Source: CAYMBP01 sp964388745
GTDB lineage: Bacteria; Babelota; Babeliae; Babelales; RVW-14
Length of the DNA stretch: 13,561 bases
Direction of reading: 5' to 3'
Assembly: GCA_964388745.1 (NCBI GenBank)
Contig: CAYMBP010000028.1
Coordinates: 1 to 13,561 of the forward strand
This document shows positions 1-6,959 of the stretch, piece after piece (within the stretch, counting starts at the first letter, position 1; every line of letters begins with the position of its first letter). The translations under genes and the position numbers were made by a program. The notes beneath the pieces are model-generated. The model ran no database searches. It was not told where the DNA came from and worked only from the letters and a program-made list of their open reading frames with translations.

Positions 1-189
1 CACTGGTCGAACAATTATCTCGTCAATTTGTACAGGGCCTTGATCCAAATCAAGAGAATCCAACACTTGATAGCATTACTCGTGCAATGGCAAATCAACT
101 AAGAAATTCATTAACTCAAGAGCAGAATGGTCAGCCACCACTGGTCGAACAATTATCTCGTCAATTTGTACAGGGCCTTGATCCAAATC
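1..189 (+). repeat. 138-bp tandem repeat in coding sequence
   Basis: The 51 bases at 1-51 recur without change at 139-189, giving a period of 138 bp (46 codons). The second copy runs into the assembly gap. A third, diverged copy starts at 290 and can be followed to about 440 at protein level. Identity between copies one and two suggests recent expansion or homogenisation. Confidence 0.9.
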
Positions 190-624
190 NNNNNNNNNNN
201 NNNNNNNNNNNNNNNNNNNNNNNNNNNNNNNNNNNNNNNNNNNNNNNNNNNNNNNNNNNNNNNNNNNNNNNNNNNNNNNNNNNNNNNNNAAGAAAATCCA
301 ACGCTTAATGATATTGCTCAAGGTCTTTCACGGGCTGCTGTGCAAGGAGCTCGGCAAGCGACAGAAGGGCCTGGTCCAAATGGAGAACCTCCAATGATGC
401 AAAATTGGGCTCGTCAAGCAATACGAGGTGTTCCAGGAGGGAGCTGGTTTGTTGGAAGCAGTCAACAAGCAGAGAAGACTCAATCACAAGCAATAGAGAA
501 TAATGAATCTTCTATTCCTACCCAGGCATCTCTAGCAAATACTGCATCTCAAAATGAACCAAGCTCAAATCAACAATTGCAAAGTCAGAGTGGTAGTTGG
601 TTTGGTACGTGGAATTGGCAGTAG
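1..624 (+). CDS. Unrecognised repeat protein, 3' part, with assembly gap
   Basis: I do not recognise this protein. The frame is open from position 3 to the gap and from 292 to a TAG at 622-624; the 5' end lies outside the window. Before the gap it reads as 46-residue repeats (each beginning near ENPTLDSITRAMANQLRN and ending near VEQLSRQFVQGLDPNQ), rich in Gln and Asn, with a helical and hydrophilic look. After the gap comes a diverged repeat (ENPTLNDIAQGLSRAAVQ), then a low-complexity Gln/Ser/Asn tail and a Trp-rich end (GSWFGTWNWQ). A second GSWF lies just after the last repeat. No membrane segment is visible in this part. The frames on either side of the 100 Ns differ, but only because 100 is not a multiple of 3; removing the Ns, or replacing them with whole 138-bp units, restores one frame. 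A terminator follows. Function unknown; a secreted or surface role is only a guess. Confidence 0.7.
190..289. other. Assembly gap (100 N)
   Basis: There are exactly 100 Ns, a usual placeholder for unknown gap size. The base before the gap (C189) and the bases after it (AA290-291) form the next codon of the repeat unit, so the true gap is probably zero or a whole number of 138-bp units. Confidence 0.95.
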
Positions 625-670
625 GTAGAGTTATTATTTGATATATAAAGCGTGAGAACATTCATGATAT

Positions 671-715
671 ACTAGACATTGCAATCCTGATTGCGTATTG
701 TAATGTCTAGTTTTT
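671..715 (+). terminator. Rho-independent terminator after the repeat protein
   Basis: A 15-bp stem (ACTAGACATTGCAAT at 671-685 with ATTGTAATGTCTAGT at 697-711, one G-U pair) closes an 11-nt loop and is followed by TTTT. It lies 46 nt after the stop codon at 624 and separates that gene from tdk. Confidence 0.88.
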
Positions 716-755
716 GGTTGCTTACATCTTATTACAAAATACAAGGTTTTAAATC

Positions 756-1412
756 ATGAAAAATCACGTGTCGCCTGATAAACGAGGGACGCTAACTGTT
801 GTATGTGGCTCTATGTTTTCCGGCAAAACAGAATACATTCTTAAAGAGCTTTCTCGTGCAGAATATGCTAAAAAGCGTGTGCTAACAGTTAAGCATGCAA
901 TTGATCAACGTGATCAACAACAAATTGGCGCAATTATGTCTCATGAAGGCCATGAGCGGATGGCTCTTGTTGTTGGCGGAACTATCGATAGCCTCAATAT
1001 GATTATTAAACACGCAGAAGATACTGCTGATATAGTTGGCATTGATGAAATACAATTTTTTCCTGAACATATTGTAAATGTGATTGGACTCTTGATTGAA
1101 GAGGGTAAACAGATTATTGTTTCAGGACTTGATCTTGACTTTAGAGGAGAGCCATTTGGTGTTGTGCCACATTTAATGGCCTTTGCCGATTATGTAATTA
1201 AACTTAAAGCGGTATGCGTTATTTGCGGAAAAGATGCACAACACACTCAGCGATTGATAGGGGGCTATCCTGCTCGTTATGATGATTCTTTAATTAAAGT
1301 TGGTGCTGAAGAATTGTATGAGGCTCGTTGTCGTGATTGCTTTGTAATTGACAAAGTTGTTCAATTTTATACTAAGCCATCTCTTAATCAAAAATCATTT
1401 CATGCAGAGTAA
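756..1412 (+). CDS. tdk: Thymidine kinase
   Basis: Cytosolic thymidine kinase of the TK1/bacterial type II family; it phosphorylates thymidine to dTMP with ATP in the salvage pathway. The 218-residue protein has the P-loop GSMFSGKT (residues 18-25), the DEIQFF segment holding the catalytic Glu98, the GLDLDFRGEPFG region (124-135), a zinc site made of C154xxC157 and C192xxC195, and the thymidine-binding lasso between them. Length is slightly above the usual 190-205 because of short N- and C-terminal extensions. The ATG at 756 has a modest AAGG nine bases upstream. No convincing -35/-10 pair is visible in the 40 bp after the preceding terminator. Its 3' end overlaps radA by 11 bp, so the two are probably co-transcribed. 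All key residues are present and the call is firm. Confidence 0.96.
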   Translation: MKNHVSPDKRGTLTVVCGSMFSGKTEYILKELSRAEYAKKRVLTVKHAIDQRDQQQIGAIMSHEGHERMALVVGGTIDSLNMIIKHAEDTADIVGIDEIQFFPEHIVNVIGLLIEEGKQIIVSGLDLDFRGEPFGVVPHLMAFADYVIKLKAVCVICGKDAQHTQRLIGGYPARYDDSLIKVGAEELYEARCRDCFVIDKVVQFYTKPSLNQKSFHAE

Positions 1413-2754
1413 ACGTTCCAAGCTAAAAAAAGCCTATGTTTGCAGTAATTGTCAATATCAATCAATTAAGTGGGTTGGATGTTGTCCTTCATGCCAAGAG
1501 TGGAATGGATTCGTAGAAGAAGAAATTGTTGGCGCAGGTAAGCGCTCTTCGAATTCAGTTGTCAGTCCACTTATTACCCTTAAAGAGATTGCAGTTGAAA
1601 AACAGTCGCGAATGGTGTCTGGTATTGACGAGTGGGATCAAGTATTAGGGGGAGGTATCTTTCCTGGCTCGTTGCTTATTTTAACCGGTGACCCTGGAAT
1701 TGGTAAGTCAACGTTATTGTTGCAAGTTGCTCATCATTTAGCAAGTAAACATAAAATTATTTATTGTTCATCTGAAGAATCCTTACAGCAAGTTAAAAAT
1801 CGAGCAATGCGACTTTCAGTCACATCAGAGAATCTTTATTTTTCTGACCAATCAAATCTTGAAGCAATTATTGCTACAGCACAAAAACATAAACCAGACA
1901 TTGTTATTCTTGACTCTATTCAAAATTGCCATCTTTCTCTTGACTCTTCAGCCATTCCCGGAACCATTGCGCAATTGCGTGAAGCTGGTTTTTTACTTAT
2001 GAGGCTTGCAAAGGAGCACAATATTGCAGTATTAGTGACCGGTCATATTACTAAAGATGGCACCATGGCTGGACCAAAGGTTTTAGAGCATATGGTTGAT
2101 GCTGTATTTTATTTGCAAGGTGAAGATCGTTGGCAGACACGTGTTTTACGAGCTGTTAAAAATCGATTTGGTACGGTCAACGAGGTTGGCTTTTTTGAAA
2201 TGCATCAAGAAGGGATGATTGAACTTGCCAATATTAATCAACACTTGCTTCAAGAAGTAGAGCAAGCCCCAGGATCGGCTCTTGTTTGCTGTATTGAAGG
2301 TTCGCGACCATTATTATTAGAACTGCAAGCATTATGTGTTCCATCAAAATTTGGAGTTGCTCAACGAGTTGCTACAGGAATTGATCCAAAAAGAGTCGTT
2401 CTCATTGCAGCTATTCTTGAAAAATATTTGCATGTTAAGCTTAGTCAGCATGATATCTTTTTTAAAGTTGGTGGAGGCTTCAAAATCAAGGAGAGTGCTG
2501 CAGACCTTGGTATTGCACTTGCACTACTTTCAAGCTATTTTCAGGCCTCTCTTCCTGCTCAATCAGTCTCTGTTGGTGAAATGAGTCTAACCGGTCAGAT
2601 AAAACCAATTAATTATATTGACTCTTGCATCAAAGAAATTGAAAAATTTGGTTTTTCAAATATTATGTTGTCTGCTGGCCAAAAGGTCTCAAGCAATTGT
2701 ATCATTCGCGGCTTTAAAAGTGTTTTTGAGCTTCTTGCTCTTTTCCCCGATTAA
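1402..2754 (+). CDS. radA: DNA repair protein RadA
   Basis: RadA (Sms) is a RecA-like ATPase and branch-migration helicase that processes recombination intermediates. The 450-residue product shows the N-terminal C4 zinc finger (C14xxC17, C28xxC31, then WN at 34-35), Walker A GDPGIGKST (96-104), Walker B DIVILDSIQ (166-174), the RadA-specific KNRFG motif (253-257) and a C-terminal Lon-like domain with ESAADLGIALAL. Length matches the family (E. coli about 460). I start at ATG 1402 because it places the zinc finger at the usual distance from the N terminus. A TTG at 1348 would add 18 residues with no family support. No Shine-Dalgarno is obvious before 1402, so translation may be coupled to tdk, whose stop lies at 1410-1412. 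The 3' end overlaps the convergent symporter gene by 41 bp, and no terminator is seen between them. Confidence 0.96.
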   Translation: MQSKRSKLKKAYVCSNCQYQSIKWVGCCPSCQEWNGFVEEEIVGAGKRSSNSVVSPLITLKEIAVEKQSRMVSGIDEWDQVLGGGIFPGSLLILTGDPGIGKSTLLLQVAHHLASKHKIIYCSSEESLQQVKNRAMRLSVTSENLYFSDQSNLEAIIATAQKHKPDIVILDSIQNCHLSLDSSAIPGTIAQLREAGFLLMRLAKEHNIAVLVTGHITKDGTMAGPKVLEHMVDAVFYLQGEDRWQTRVLRAVKNRFGTVNEVGFFEMHQEGMIELANINQHLLQEVEQAPGSALVCCIEGSRPLLLELQALCVPSKFGVAQRVATGIDPKRVVLIAAILEKYLHVKLSQHDIFFKVGGGFKIKESAADLGIALALLSSYFQASLPAQSVSVGEMSLTGQIKPINYIDSCIKEIEKFGFSNIMLSAGQKVSSNCIIRGFKSVFELLALFPD

Positions 2755-4156
2755 TCCTTTGGCAGTAGTCAACAAAAAACATGGCAGCAAAACTTAAAGT
2801 AAAGGCTACAAAAAGAGGAGGGATAGACTCATTAATAAGTGGCCAGACCCCAGCACTTGTTCCTCCAACAATAATGCCTGCGTAAGCAGCCTGTCTACTT
2901 TGCAGCCTGGAGTGTAGTGATGCAAGCATGATAGGGCCAAAAGTTCCGCCCAGTCCAGACCAGGCATAGTAGACAAGATCATAAATGCTACTATCATTAT
3001 TGAAAGAAGCAATGCCATAAGCTACGCTGCATATAAGAATAACACTTAGACGAGAAACCCAACGAATATCGTAATCATATACTGATGATTTTGCTCTGTC
3101 TGTAACCATTTTCCATAGATCTTGAATAATAATATCAGAAGAAGCAAGTACTTGCGAACTCATAATATTAATTGACTCTGTAAGCATAGCACATAAAATA
3201 AGTCCGCTAATAAATGGATGAAAAAGGGATCGTGTCATTGCAACAAAAATAAGCTCATTATTTTCAAGCCCATGAGAAAAATATCCAATACCAACAAGAC
3301 CAATACAAGTAGCAGATATCATTGTTACTATTTGCCAAGAAGTGCCAACCCATTTTGCCTTACGAATATTTGAAGAATCATTGATTGTAATGAACTTTGT
3401 TATAATGTGTGGCTGTCCAAAATAACCAATTCCCCATCCTAGAAAATTAAAAGATATTGTTTTAAAGGTATGCCAAGAATAATCTGGAAAAAAATTGAGA
3501 GAGATATTATTTTGATTTGCTCCATTAAAAATTGATGAGATTCCACCAAGTGCATACAAAGCCATTGCAGGCAGAGCAACAATCGCAACTAAGAGAAAAA
3601 TTCCTTGAAAAAAATCAATCCAAGATATTGAACGCATGCCACCAAGAAGTGTATAAAAAATGACTAGCACAGCAATAGAAATACCTGCCTGATAATTAAG
3701 CTCAAAAACAGACTCAAAAATGTAGCCAAGAGCAACAAGCCCTGCAGAGATATAAAAAGTAAAATAGGCAAGTGAAAAAAAAGCAGAAATGAGTCGCATG
3801 GTACTCGTAGGATCTTTAAAGTGTTTTTCAAAAAATAGTGCCAATGTAGGGCTTTTATATTCTTCAGCCTTTTCTCGAAGCCCTGGCGCTATAAATTGCC
3901 AGTTAAAAAACATAAAAACAATTAAGCCTAGCGCAGTCCATGCTTCTACAATCCCATTGGCATAAATCATTGCTGGAAACCCCATAAACAACCAACTGCC
4001 CATATCACTTGCATGTGCAGTAAGCGCCGTAATCCAATAGTTAAGCGAAACTCCAGCTGCTTCCCCATTCTGCTTATTCGTACGATAAGCAAAAAATACG
4101 ATAAGACAAATAATAGAAAAATAGACTACAAAAGCAAACGTTAAAATCTGTTCCAT
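2714..4156 (-). CDS. putP: PutP-like sodium:solute symporter
   Basis: Inner-membrane transporter of the sodium:solute symporter family (SSS), closest by eye to the proline carrier PutP. The 480-residue protein is hydrophobic throughout with about 12-13 membrane segments. PutP-like landmarks are AHASDMGSW (Asp51, matching the Na+-site Asp55 of E. coli PutP), GGMRSISWIDFFQG, GWGIGYFGQPHIITKF and YAWSGLGGTFGP. Family length is about 500. Proline is the likely but unproven substrate; other SSS substrates such as pantothenate are possible. In my from-memory alignment the Ser340/Thr341 pair of E. coli PutP is Asn/Ile here (NIMSSQ). The ATG at 4156 has a good AGAAGGA. A possible extended -10 (TGGTACTAT, 4176-4184) lies just upstream, which would give a very short leader. 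The last codons run antisense into radA. Confidence 0.88.
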   Translation of the reverse strand: MEQILTFAFVVYFSIICLIVFFAYRTNKQNGEAAGVSLNYWITALTAHASDMGSWLFMGFPAMIYANGIVEAWTALGLIVFMFFNWQFIAPGLREKAEEYKSPTLALFFEKHFKDPTSTMRLISAFFSLAYFTFYISAGLVALGYIFESVFELNYQAGISIAVLVIFYTLLGGMRSISWIDFFQGIFLLVAIVALPAMALYALGGISSIFNGANQNNISLNFFPDYSWHTFKTISFNFLGWGIGYFGQPHIITKFITINDSSNIRKAKWVGTSWQIVTMISATCIGLVGIGYFSHGLENNELIFVAMTRSLFHPFISGLILCAMLTESINIMSSQVLASSDIIIQDLWKMVTDRAKSSVYDYDIRWVSRLSVILICSVAYGIASFNNDSSIYDLVYYAWSGLGGTFGPIMLASLHSRLQSRQAAYAGIIVGGTSAGVWPLINESIPPLFVAFTLSFAAMFFVDYCQRINRGKEQEAQKHF

Positions 4157-4162
4157 CTCTAT

Positions 4163-4169
4163 TCCTTCT
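4163..4169 (-). promoter_or_regulatory. Ribosome binding site of the symporter gene
   Basis: AGAAGGA on the minus strand, 6 nt before the ATG at 4156, supports that start over later in-frame codons. Confidence 0.75.
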
Positions 4170-4241
4170 GGTTAAATAGTACCATGTTGAGTCTAGAGGA
4201 AACAGAATCAAAAAATAAACAATTTGAATATTTTTAGCGAC

Positions 4242-6131
4242 TTACTCTACAGTCACAGACTTTGCAAGGTTGCGCGGCTTGTCAATTGGCAGCCCAAGCT
4301 CAACAGTAATTTGATAGACAAAAAACTGCATAATACCAGTCATTCCAAGAATACTCAGAAGAGGAGTCGTTCGAGGAATAACAAATGCAAAATCAGCAAG
4401 CGCAATAAGTTCTTTTTGCCCTTCAAATGCAAAAACGACCAAATGGCCTTTCCGTGCCTTAATTTCTTGAGCATTTGAAAGAATCTTACTATAAATCAAA
4501 TCATCCATAACAGAAAACAAAACAACGGGAATATTTTGATCAATAAGAGCTATTGCACCATGCTTGAGTTCTCCTGCTGGATAGCATTGAGCAAAAATAT
4601 AAGAAATCTCTTTAAGCTTTAAAGCCGCTTCCATCGCAAATGGATAACTTACGTGCCGACCAAGAAAAATAAAGCGGTCATATTGAGCATAAAACGGAGC
4701 AAGCTTTTGCATAATCGTAAGTTTATAAGAATCAATAACTGATTCTAAAATTTCAGATGTAACAAAAAGATCTTCTTCTGCCTGAACTATATCATGCGCA
4801 GAAATAAGCCCCCGTTCATGTGCTATTTTATGAGCCAACCAGTAAAGTGATGCTACCTGTGTAGAAAATGCCTTGGTCGATGCTACAGCAATTTCAGGAC
4901 CAGCTTGCATAGGTAAAAAGCCTGAAGCCTCTCGAACAATCGTGCTAAATGCTACATTTGTAAGCGCAACACTAGGAAGCGAATGAGAATTAATAAGCCT
5001 TAAAGCTTCAAGTGTATCAGCCGTTTCTCCTGACTGAGAAGGAAGAATAAAGAGTGAGTGATCTTCAGGGAAAAAAGAAGAGTAACGAAATTCTGAAGCA
5101 AGATGAACACGCGTTGGAACTTTTGCAATTTCTTCAAAAAAGAATTGTGCAATACGCGAGGCATTCCATGATGTTCCTGCAGCCACTAAATTAATAGTTT
5201 TAAGCTGCTTTATTGCGTCACTTGTAACACCAATTTGCCGCCATAACGAGGAACTATCTTCTGGTTTATCAAGAGCATCTTGTTGCTTATGCTCATTTCC
5301 AATAATTTTAAAAAAAGAAATTGTACGATTAATCGCTCGCTTTTGCTCATAAATTTCTTTGAGCATATAATGCTCAAATTCATGTTTTTCAAGGACATTA
5401 CCATGTCGCTTAATTTCTTGAGTGATAAATGGTATTGCTTTTCCTGCAAGAGATACATATTCAACAGAATCTTTAGTTACAAAGGCCACGCATTCATCAG
5501 GAACAAAAGAAATGGTTGTCGTATGATTAGAAAAAGCAAGAGGGTCTGAAGCTATAAACATCTCTTCATCTCCCACGCCAATGACAATAGGAGAACGTCG
5601 CCTAATTAAAACAAGCATGTCAGGGTTTTCTTCAAACAGAAAGACAACGGCAAACGCACCTTTCAGTGTTTGAGCAACTTGTGTAACTGCAGAGCGCAAG
5701 TCATTGTTTTGAGCAAGCAATGAACTAACAAGATGTGCAATTAATTCGGTATCGGTTGTTGAAGTAAAGTCATGCCCTTCTTCAAAAAGCTTCTCTCGAA
5801 GCTCTTCATGCCTCTCAATAATACCGTTATGAACAACCGCTATACTTTTGTCACAATTGAAATGAGGATGAGCATTGGCTTCATCAACAATACCGTGCGT
5901 AGCCCAACGCGTATGACCAATTCCAATCAAACCATCAAAAGAGACCGTCTGACTTAACCTTTTAACAGGAGAAAGCCCCCCAGCTTCTTTATGATAAGAA
6001 AAATGTGTATGCTTTTGATCTATGCAAACAATTCCTGCAGAGTCATACCCTCGATATTCAAGACGAGCAAGACCCTCAAGAATGAATTGTCGGCATTTTT
6101 TATTCCCGATATAGGCAACAATCCCACACAT
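4242..6131 (-). CDS. glmS: Glutamine-fructose-6-phosphate aminotransferase (isomerizing)
   Basis: GlmS converts fructose-6-phosphate and glutamine to glucosamine-6-phosphate, the first step to UDP-GlcNAc for peptidoglycan and LPS. Residues 1-250 form the Ntn glutaminase domain, with the Cys2 nucleophile (MCGIVAYIG), GHTRWATHG (72-80) and VHNGII (101-106). Two SIS isomerase domains follow, with SQSGET (365-370), the catalytic Glu508 in LKEIS, His524 in ELKHG, and Lys624 in the C-terminal DKPRNLAKSVTVE. The product has 629 residues against 609 in E. coli; about 14 of the extra residues lie in the interdomain linker (about 280-300). The start is fixed by the nucleophile Cys. A weak AGGA lies 9 nt upstream. 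Nothing resembling the glmS ribozyme is visible in the short leader. Confidence 0.97.
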   Translation of the reverse strand: MCGIVAYIGNKKCRQFILEGLARLEYRGYDSAGIVCIDQKHTHFSYHKEAGGLSPVKRLSQTVSFDGLIGIGHTRWATHGIVDEANAHPHFNCDKSIAVVHNGIIERHEELREKLFEEGHDFTSTTDTELIAHLVSSLLAQNNDLRSAVTQVAQTLKGAFAVVFLFEENPDMLVLIRRRSPIVIGVGDEEMFIASDPLAFSNHTTTISFVPDECVAFVTKDSVEYVSLAGKAIPFITQEIKRHGNVLEKHEFEHYMLKEIYEQKRAINRTISFFKIIGNEHKQQDALDKPEDSSSLWRQIGVTSDAIKQLKTINLVAAGTSWNASRIAQFFFEEIAKVPTRVHLASEFRYSSFFPEDHSLFILPSQSGETADTLEALRLINSHSLPSVALTNVAFSTIVREASGFLPMQAGPEIAVASTKAFSTQVASLYWLAHKIAHERGLISAHDIVQAEEDLFVTSEILESVIDSYKLTIMQKLAPFYAQYDRFIFLGRHVSYPFAMEAALKLKEISYIFAQCYPAGELKHGAIALIDQNIPVVLFSVMDDLIYSKILSNAQEIKARKGHLVVFAFEGQKELIALADFAFVIPRTTPLLSILGMTGIMQFFVYQITVELGLPIDKPRNLAKSVTVE

Positions 6132-6181
6132 GATATGTTATCCTAGCAAACAGGGCAAGCCAATAAAAAGCAGAAATGTGG

Positions 6182-6212
6182 CTTATAAAGCATACACTCT
6201 GCCACGCACCAA
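6182..6212 (-). promoter_or_regulatory. Possible sigma70-type promoter for glmS
   Basis: On the minus strand TTGGTG (6207-6212) and TATAAG (6182-6187) are 19 bp apart, in the 101-bp gap between rpsI and glmS. The spacing is long, so this is tentative; read-through from the rpsI promoter is the alternative. Confidence 0.3.
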
Positions 6213-6232
6213 TAAAAAAGTCGAAATAACAA

Positions 6233-6619
6233 TTAACGCTTGACGAATTGAAATTTTCTTCGAGCGCCGCGTTGTCCATACTTTTTGCGCTCTTTCACAC
6301 GAGAATCAACTGTTAAAAGACCATGCTTTTTAAGTGCTGGCTTAAGAGCATCTTGTGATTTGATAAGAGCACGAGCAATACCAAGTTTAATGGCTCCTGC
6401 TTGACCTGCAAGGCCTCCACCACAGACTCTTACATGTACGTCAAATGCACCTTCTTGCTCTGCAACCTTTAATGGAAGCGTTACCTGGCTTTTGTTTAAA
6501 TCAGTGTCAAAATAGTCTTTATAGGCCTTACCGTTTACATTGATGCTTCCCTTGCCTTTTTTAATCCAGACACGGGCTACAGATGATTTTCGTCGGCCAA
6601 TTCCATGATAGTTACTCAT
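6233..6619 (-). CDS. rpsI: 30S ribosomal protein S9
   Basis: Small-subunit protein uS9, whose basic C-terminal tail reaches the ribosomal P site. The 128-residue sequence has the family start (GIGRRKSSVARVWIKKGKG), the central GGGLAGQAGAIKLGIARAL and the invariant end KKYGQRGARRKFQFVKR. Length is typical. ATG 6619 has an AGGA only 3 nt upstream, a tight spacing. In most bacteria rpsI follows rplM in one operon; here no rplM lies upstream. Instead rpsI has its own leader with a clear promoter and a small hairpin. glmS follows 101 bp downstream on the same strand. Confidence 0.97.
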   Translation of the reverse strand: MSNYHGIGRRKSSVARVWIKKGKGSINVNGKAYKDYFDTDLNKSQVTLPLKVAEQEGAFDVHVRVCGGGLAGQAGAIKLGIARALIKSQDALKPALKKHGLLTVDSRVKERKKYGQRGARRKFQFVKR

Positions 6620-6637
6620 TATTCCTGCTTGTTATTG

Positions 6638-6655
6638 CTTCACATGAAAGTGAAG
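6638..6655 (-). promoter_or_regulatory. Hairpin in the rpsI 5' leader
   Basis: A 6-bp perfect stem (CTTCAC / GTGAAG) with a 6-nt loop lies 12 bases upstream of the AGGA of rpsI, inside the leader predicted from the promoter at 6696-6724. It could be a translational control element or chance. Confidence 0.4.
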
Positions 6656-6695
6656 AAACAGACTAACAAAATACCGCAAACACAATTTTCTTACC

Positions 6696-6724
6696 ATCTT
6701 ACACGACCAAAATGCCTTTGTCAA
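6696..6724 (-). promoter_or_regulatory. Sigma70-type promoter of rpsI
   Basis: On the minus strand a perfect TTGACA (6719-6724) is followed by a 17-bp spacer and TAAGAT (6696-6701). Transcription would start near 6689, leaving a leader of about 70 nt before rpsI. It is the best promoter match in the window. The -35 box lies in the centre of an inverted repeat. Confidence 0.75.
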
Positions 6725-6728
6725 AGGC
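6714..6728. repeat. Inverted repeat over the rpsI -35 box
   Basis: GCCTTTG-T-CAAAGGC is a perfect 7-bp dyad around one central base. It contains most of the -35 hexamer, a position typical of a repressor operator. No cognate regulator is evident. Confidence 0.5.
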
Positions 6729-6959
6729 TTAATAAGAGCAAACTTAGCTATTTTAAATAGTCATTCGTGAATTAAGGTTATTGTGGGCAAATTTGGGGAT
6801 CATTACCACTATATTCCATGTTCATCGATAATGCCCTATTCCGCAATCATAATTAAAAATTGCTTCATAGCAAAAGACCATTATCATTCTTGTTACAAAA
6901 ATGTAAAAAAAATGCAGTGTAATATTCATGTAATGTCAGACTCTTGGCGAGCTAAAAAC

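Larger units (their letters stand above)
6620..6959. other. Intergenic region between the response regulator and rpsI
   Basis: This 340-bp stretch holds the rpsI promoter, its dyad and the leader hairpin described separately. The remainder (about 6729-6959) is A+T-rich with no credible gene on either strand. A weak terminator-like hairpin lies at 6855-6873 on the minus strand (TTGCT-atga-AGCAA followed by TTTTT), about 87 nt after the regulator's stop. Its 5-bp stem makes it doubtful. Confidence 0.6.

Noticed and set aside
127..624. A 165-codon ORF crossing the N gap from an ATG at 127
   Set aside because: Its frame before the gap is not the repeat's frame; it is joined to the real downstream frame only because of the arbitrary 100-N filler.
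1348..1401. TTG start adding 18 residues to RadA
   Set aside because: The extra residues match nothing in RadA and lie inside tdk; ATG 1402 gives the usual N terminus before the zinc finger.
6132..6232. glmS ribozyme or riboswitch in the glmS leader
   Set aside because: The 101-bp leader is too short for the ribozyme and shows no matching core.
6886..6910. TTACA...TGTAA hairpin beside an A8/T8 run as a terminator
   Set aside because: The T-run is on the wrong side of the stem for the minus-strand gene, and the stem is only 5 bp.
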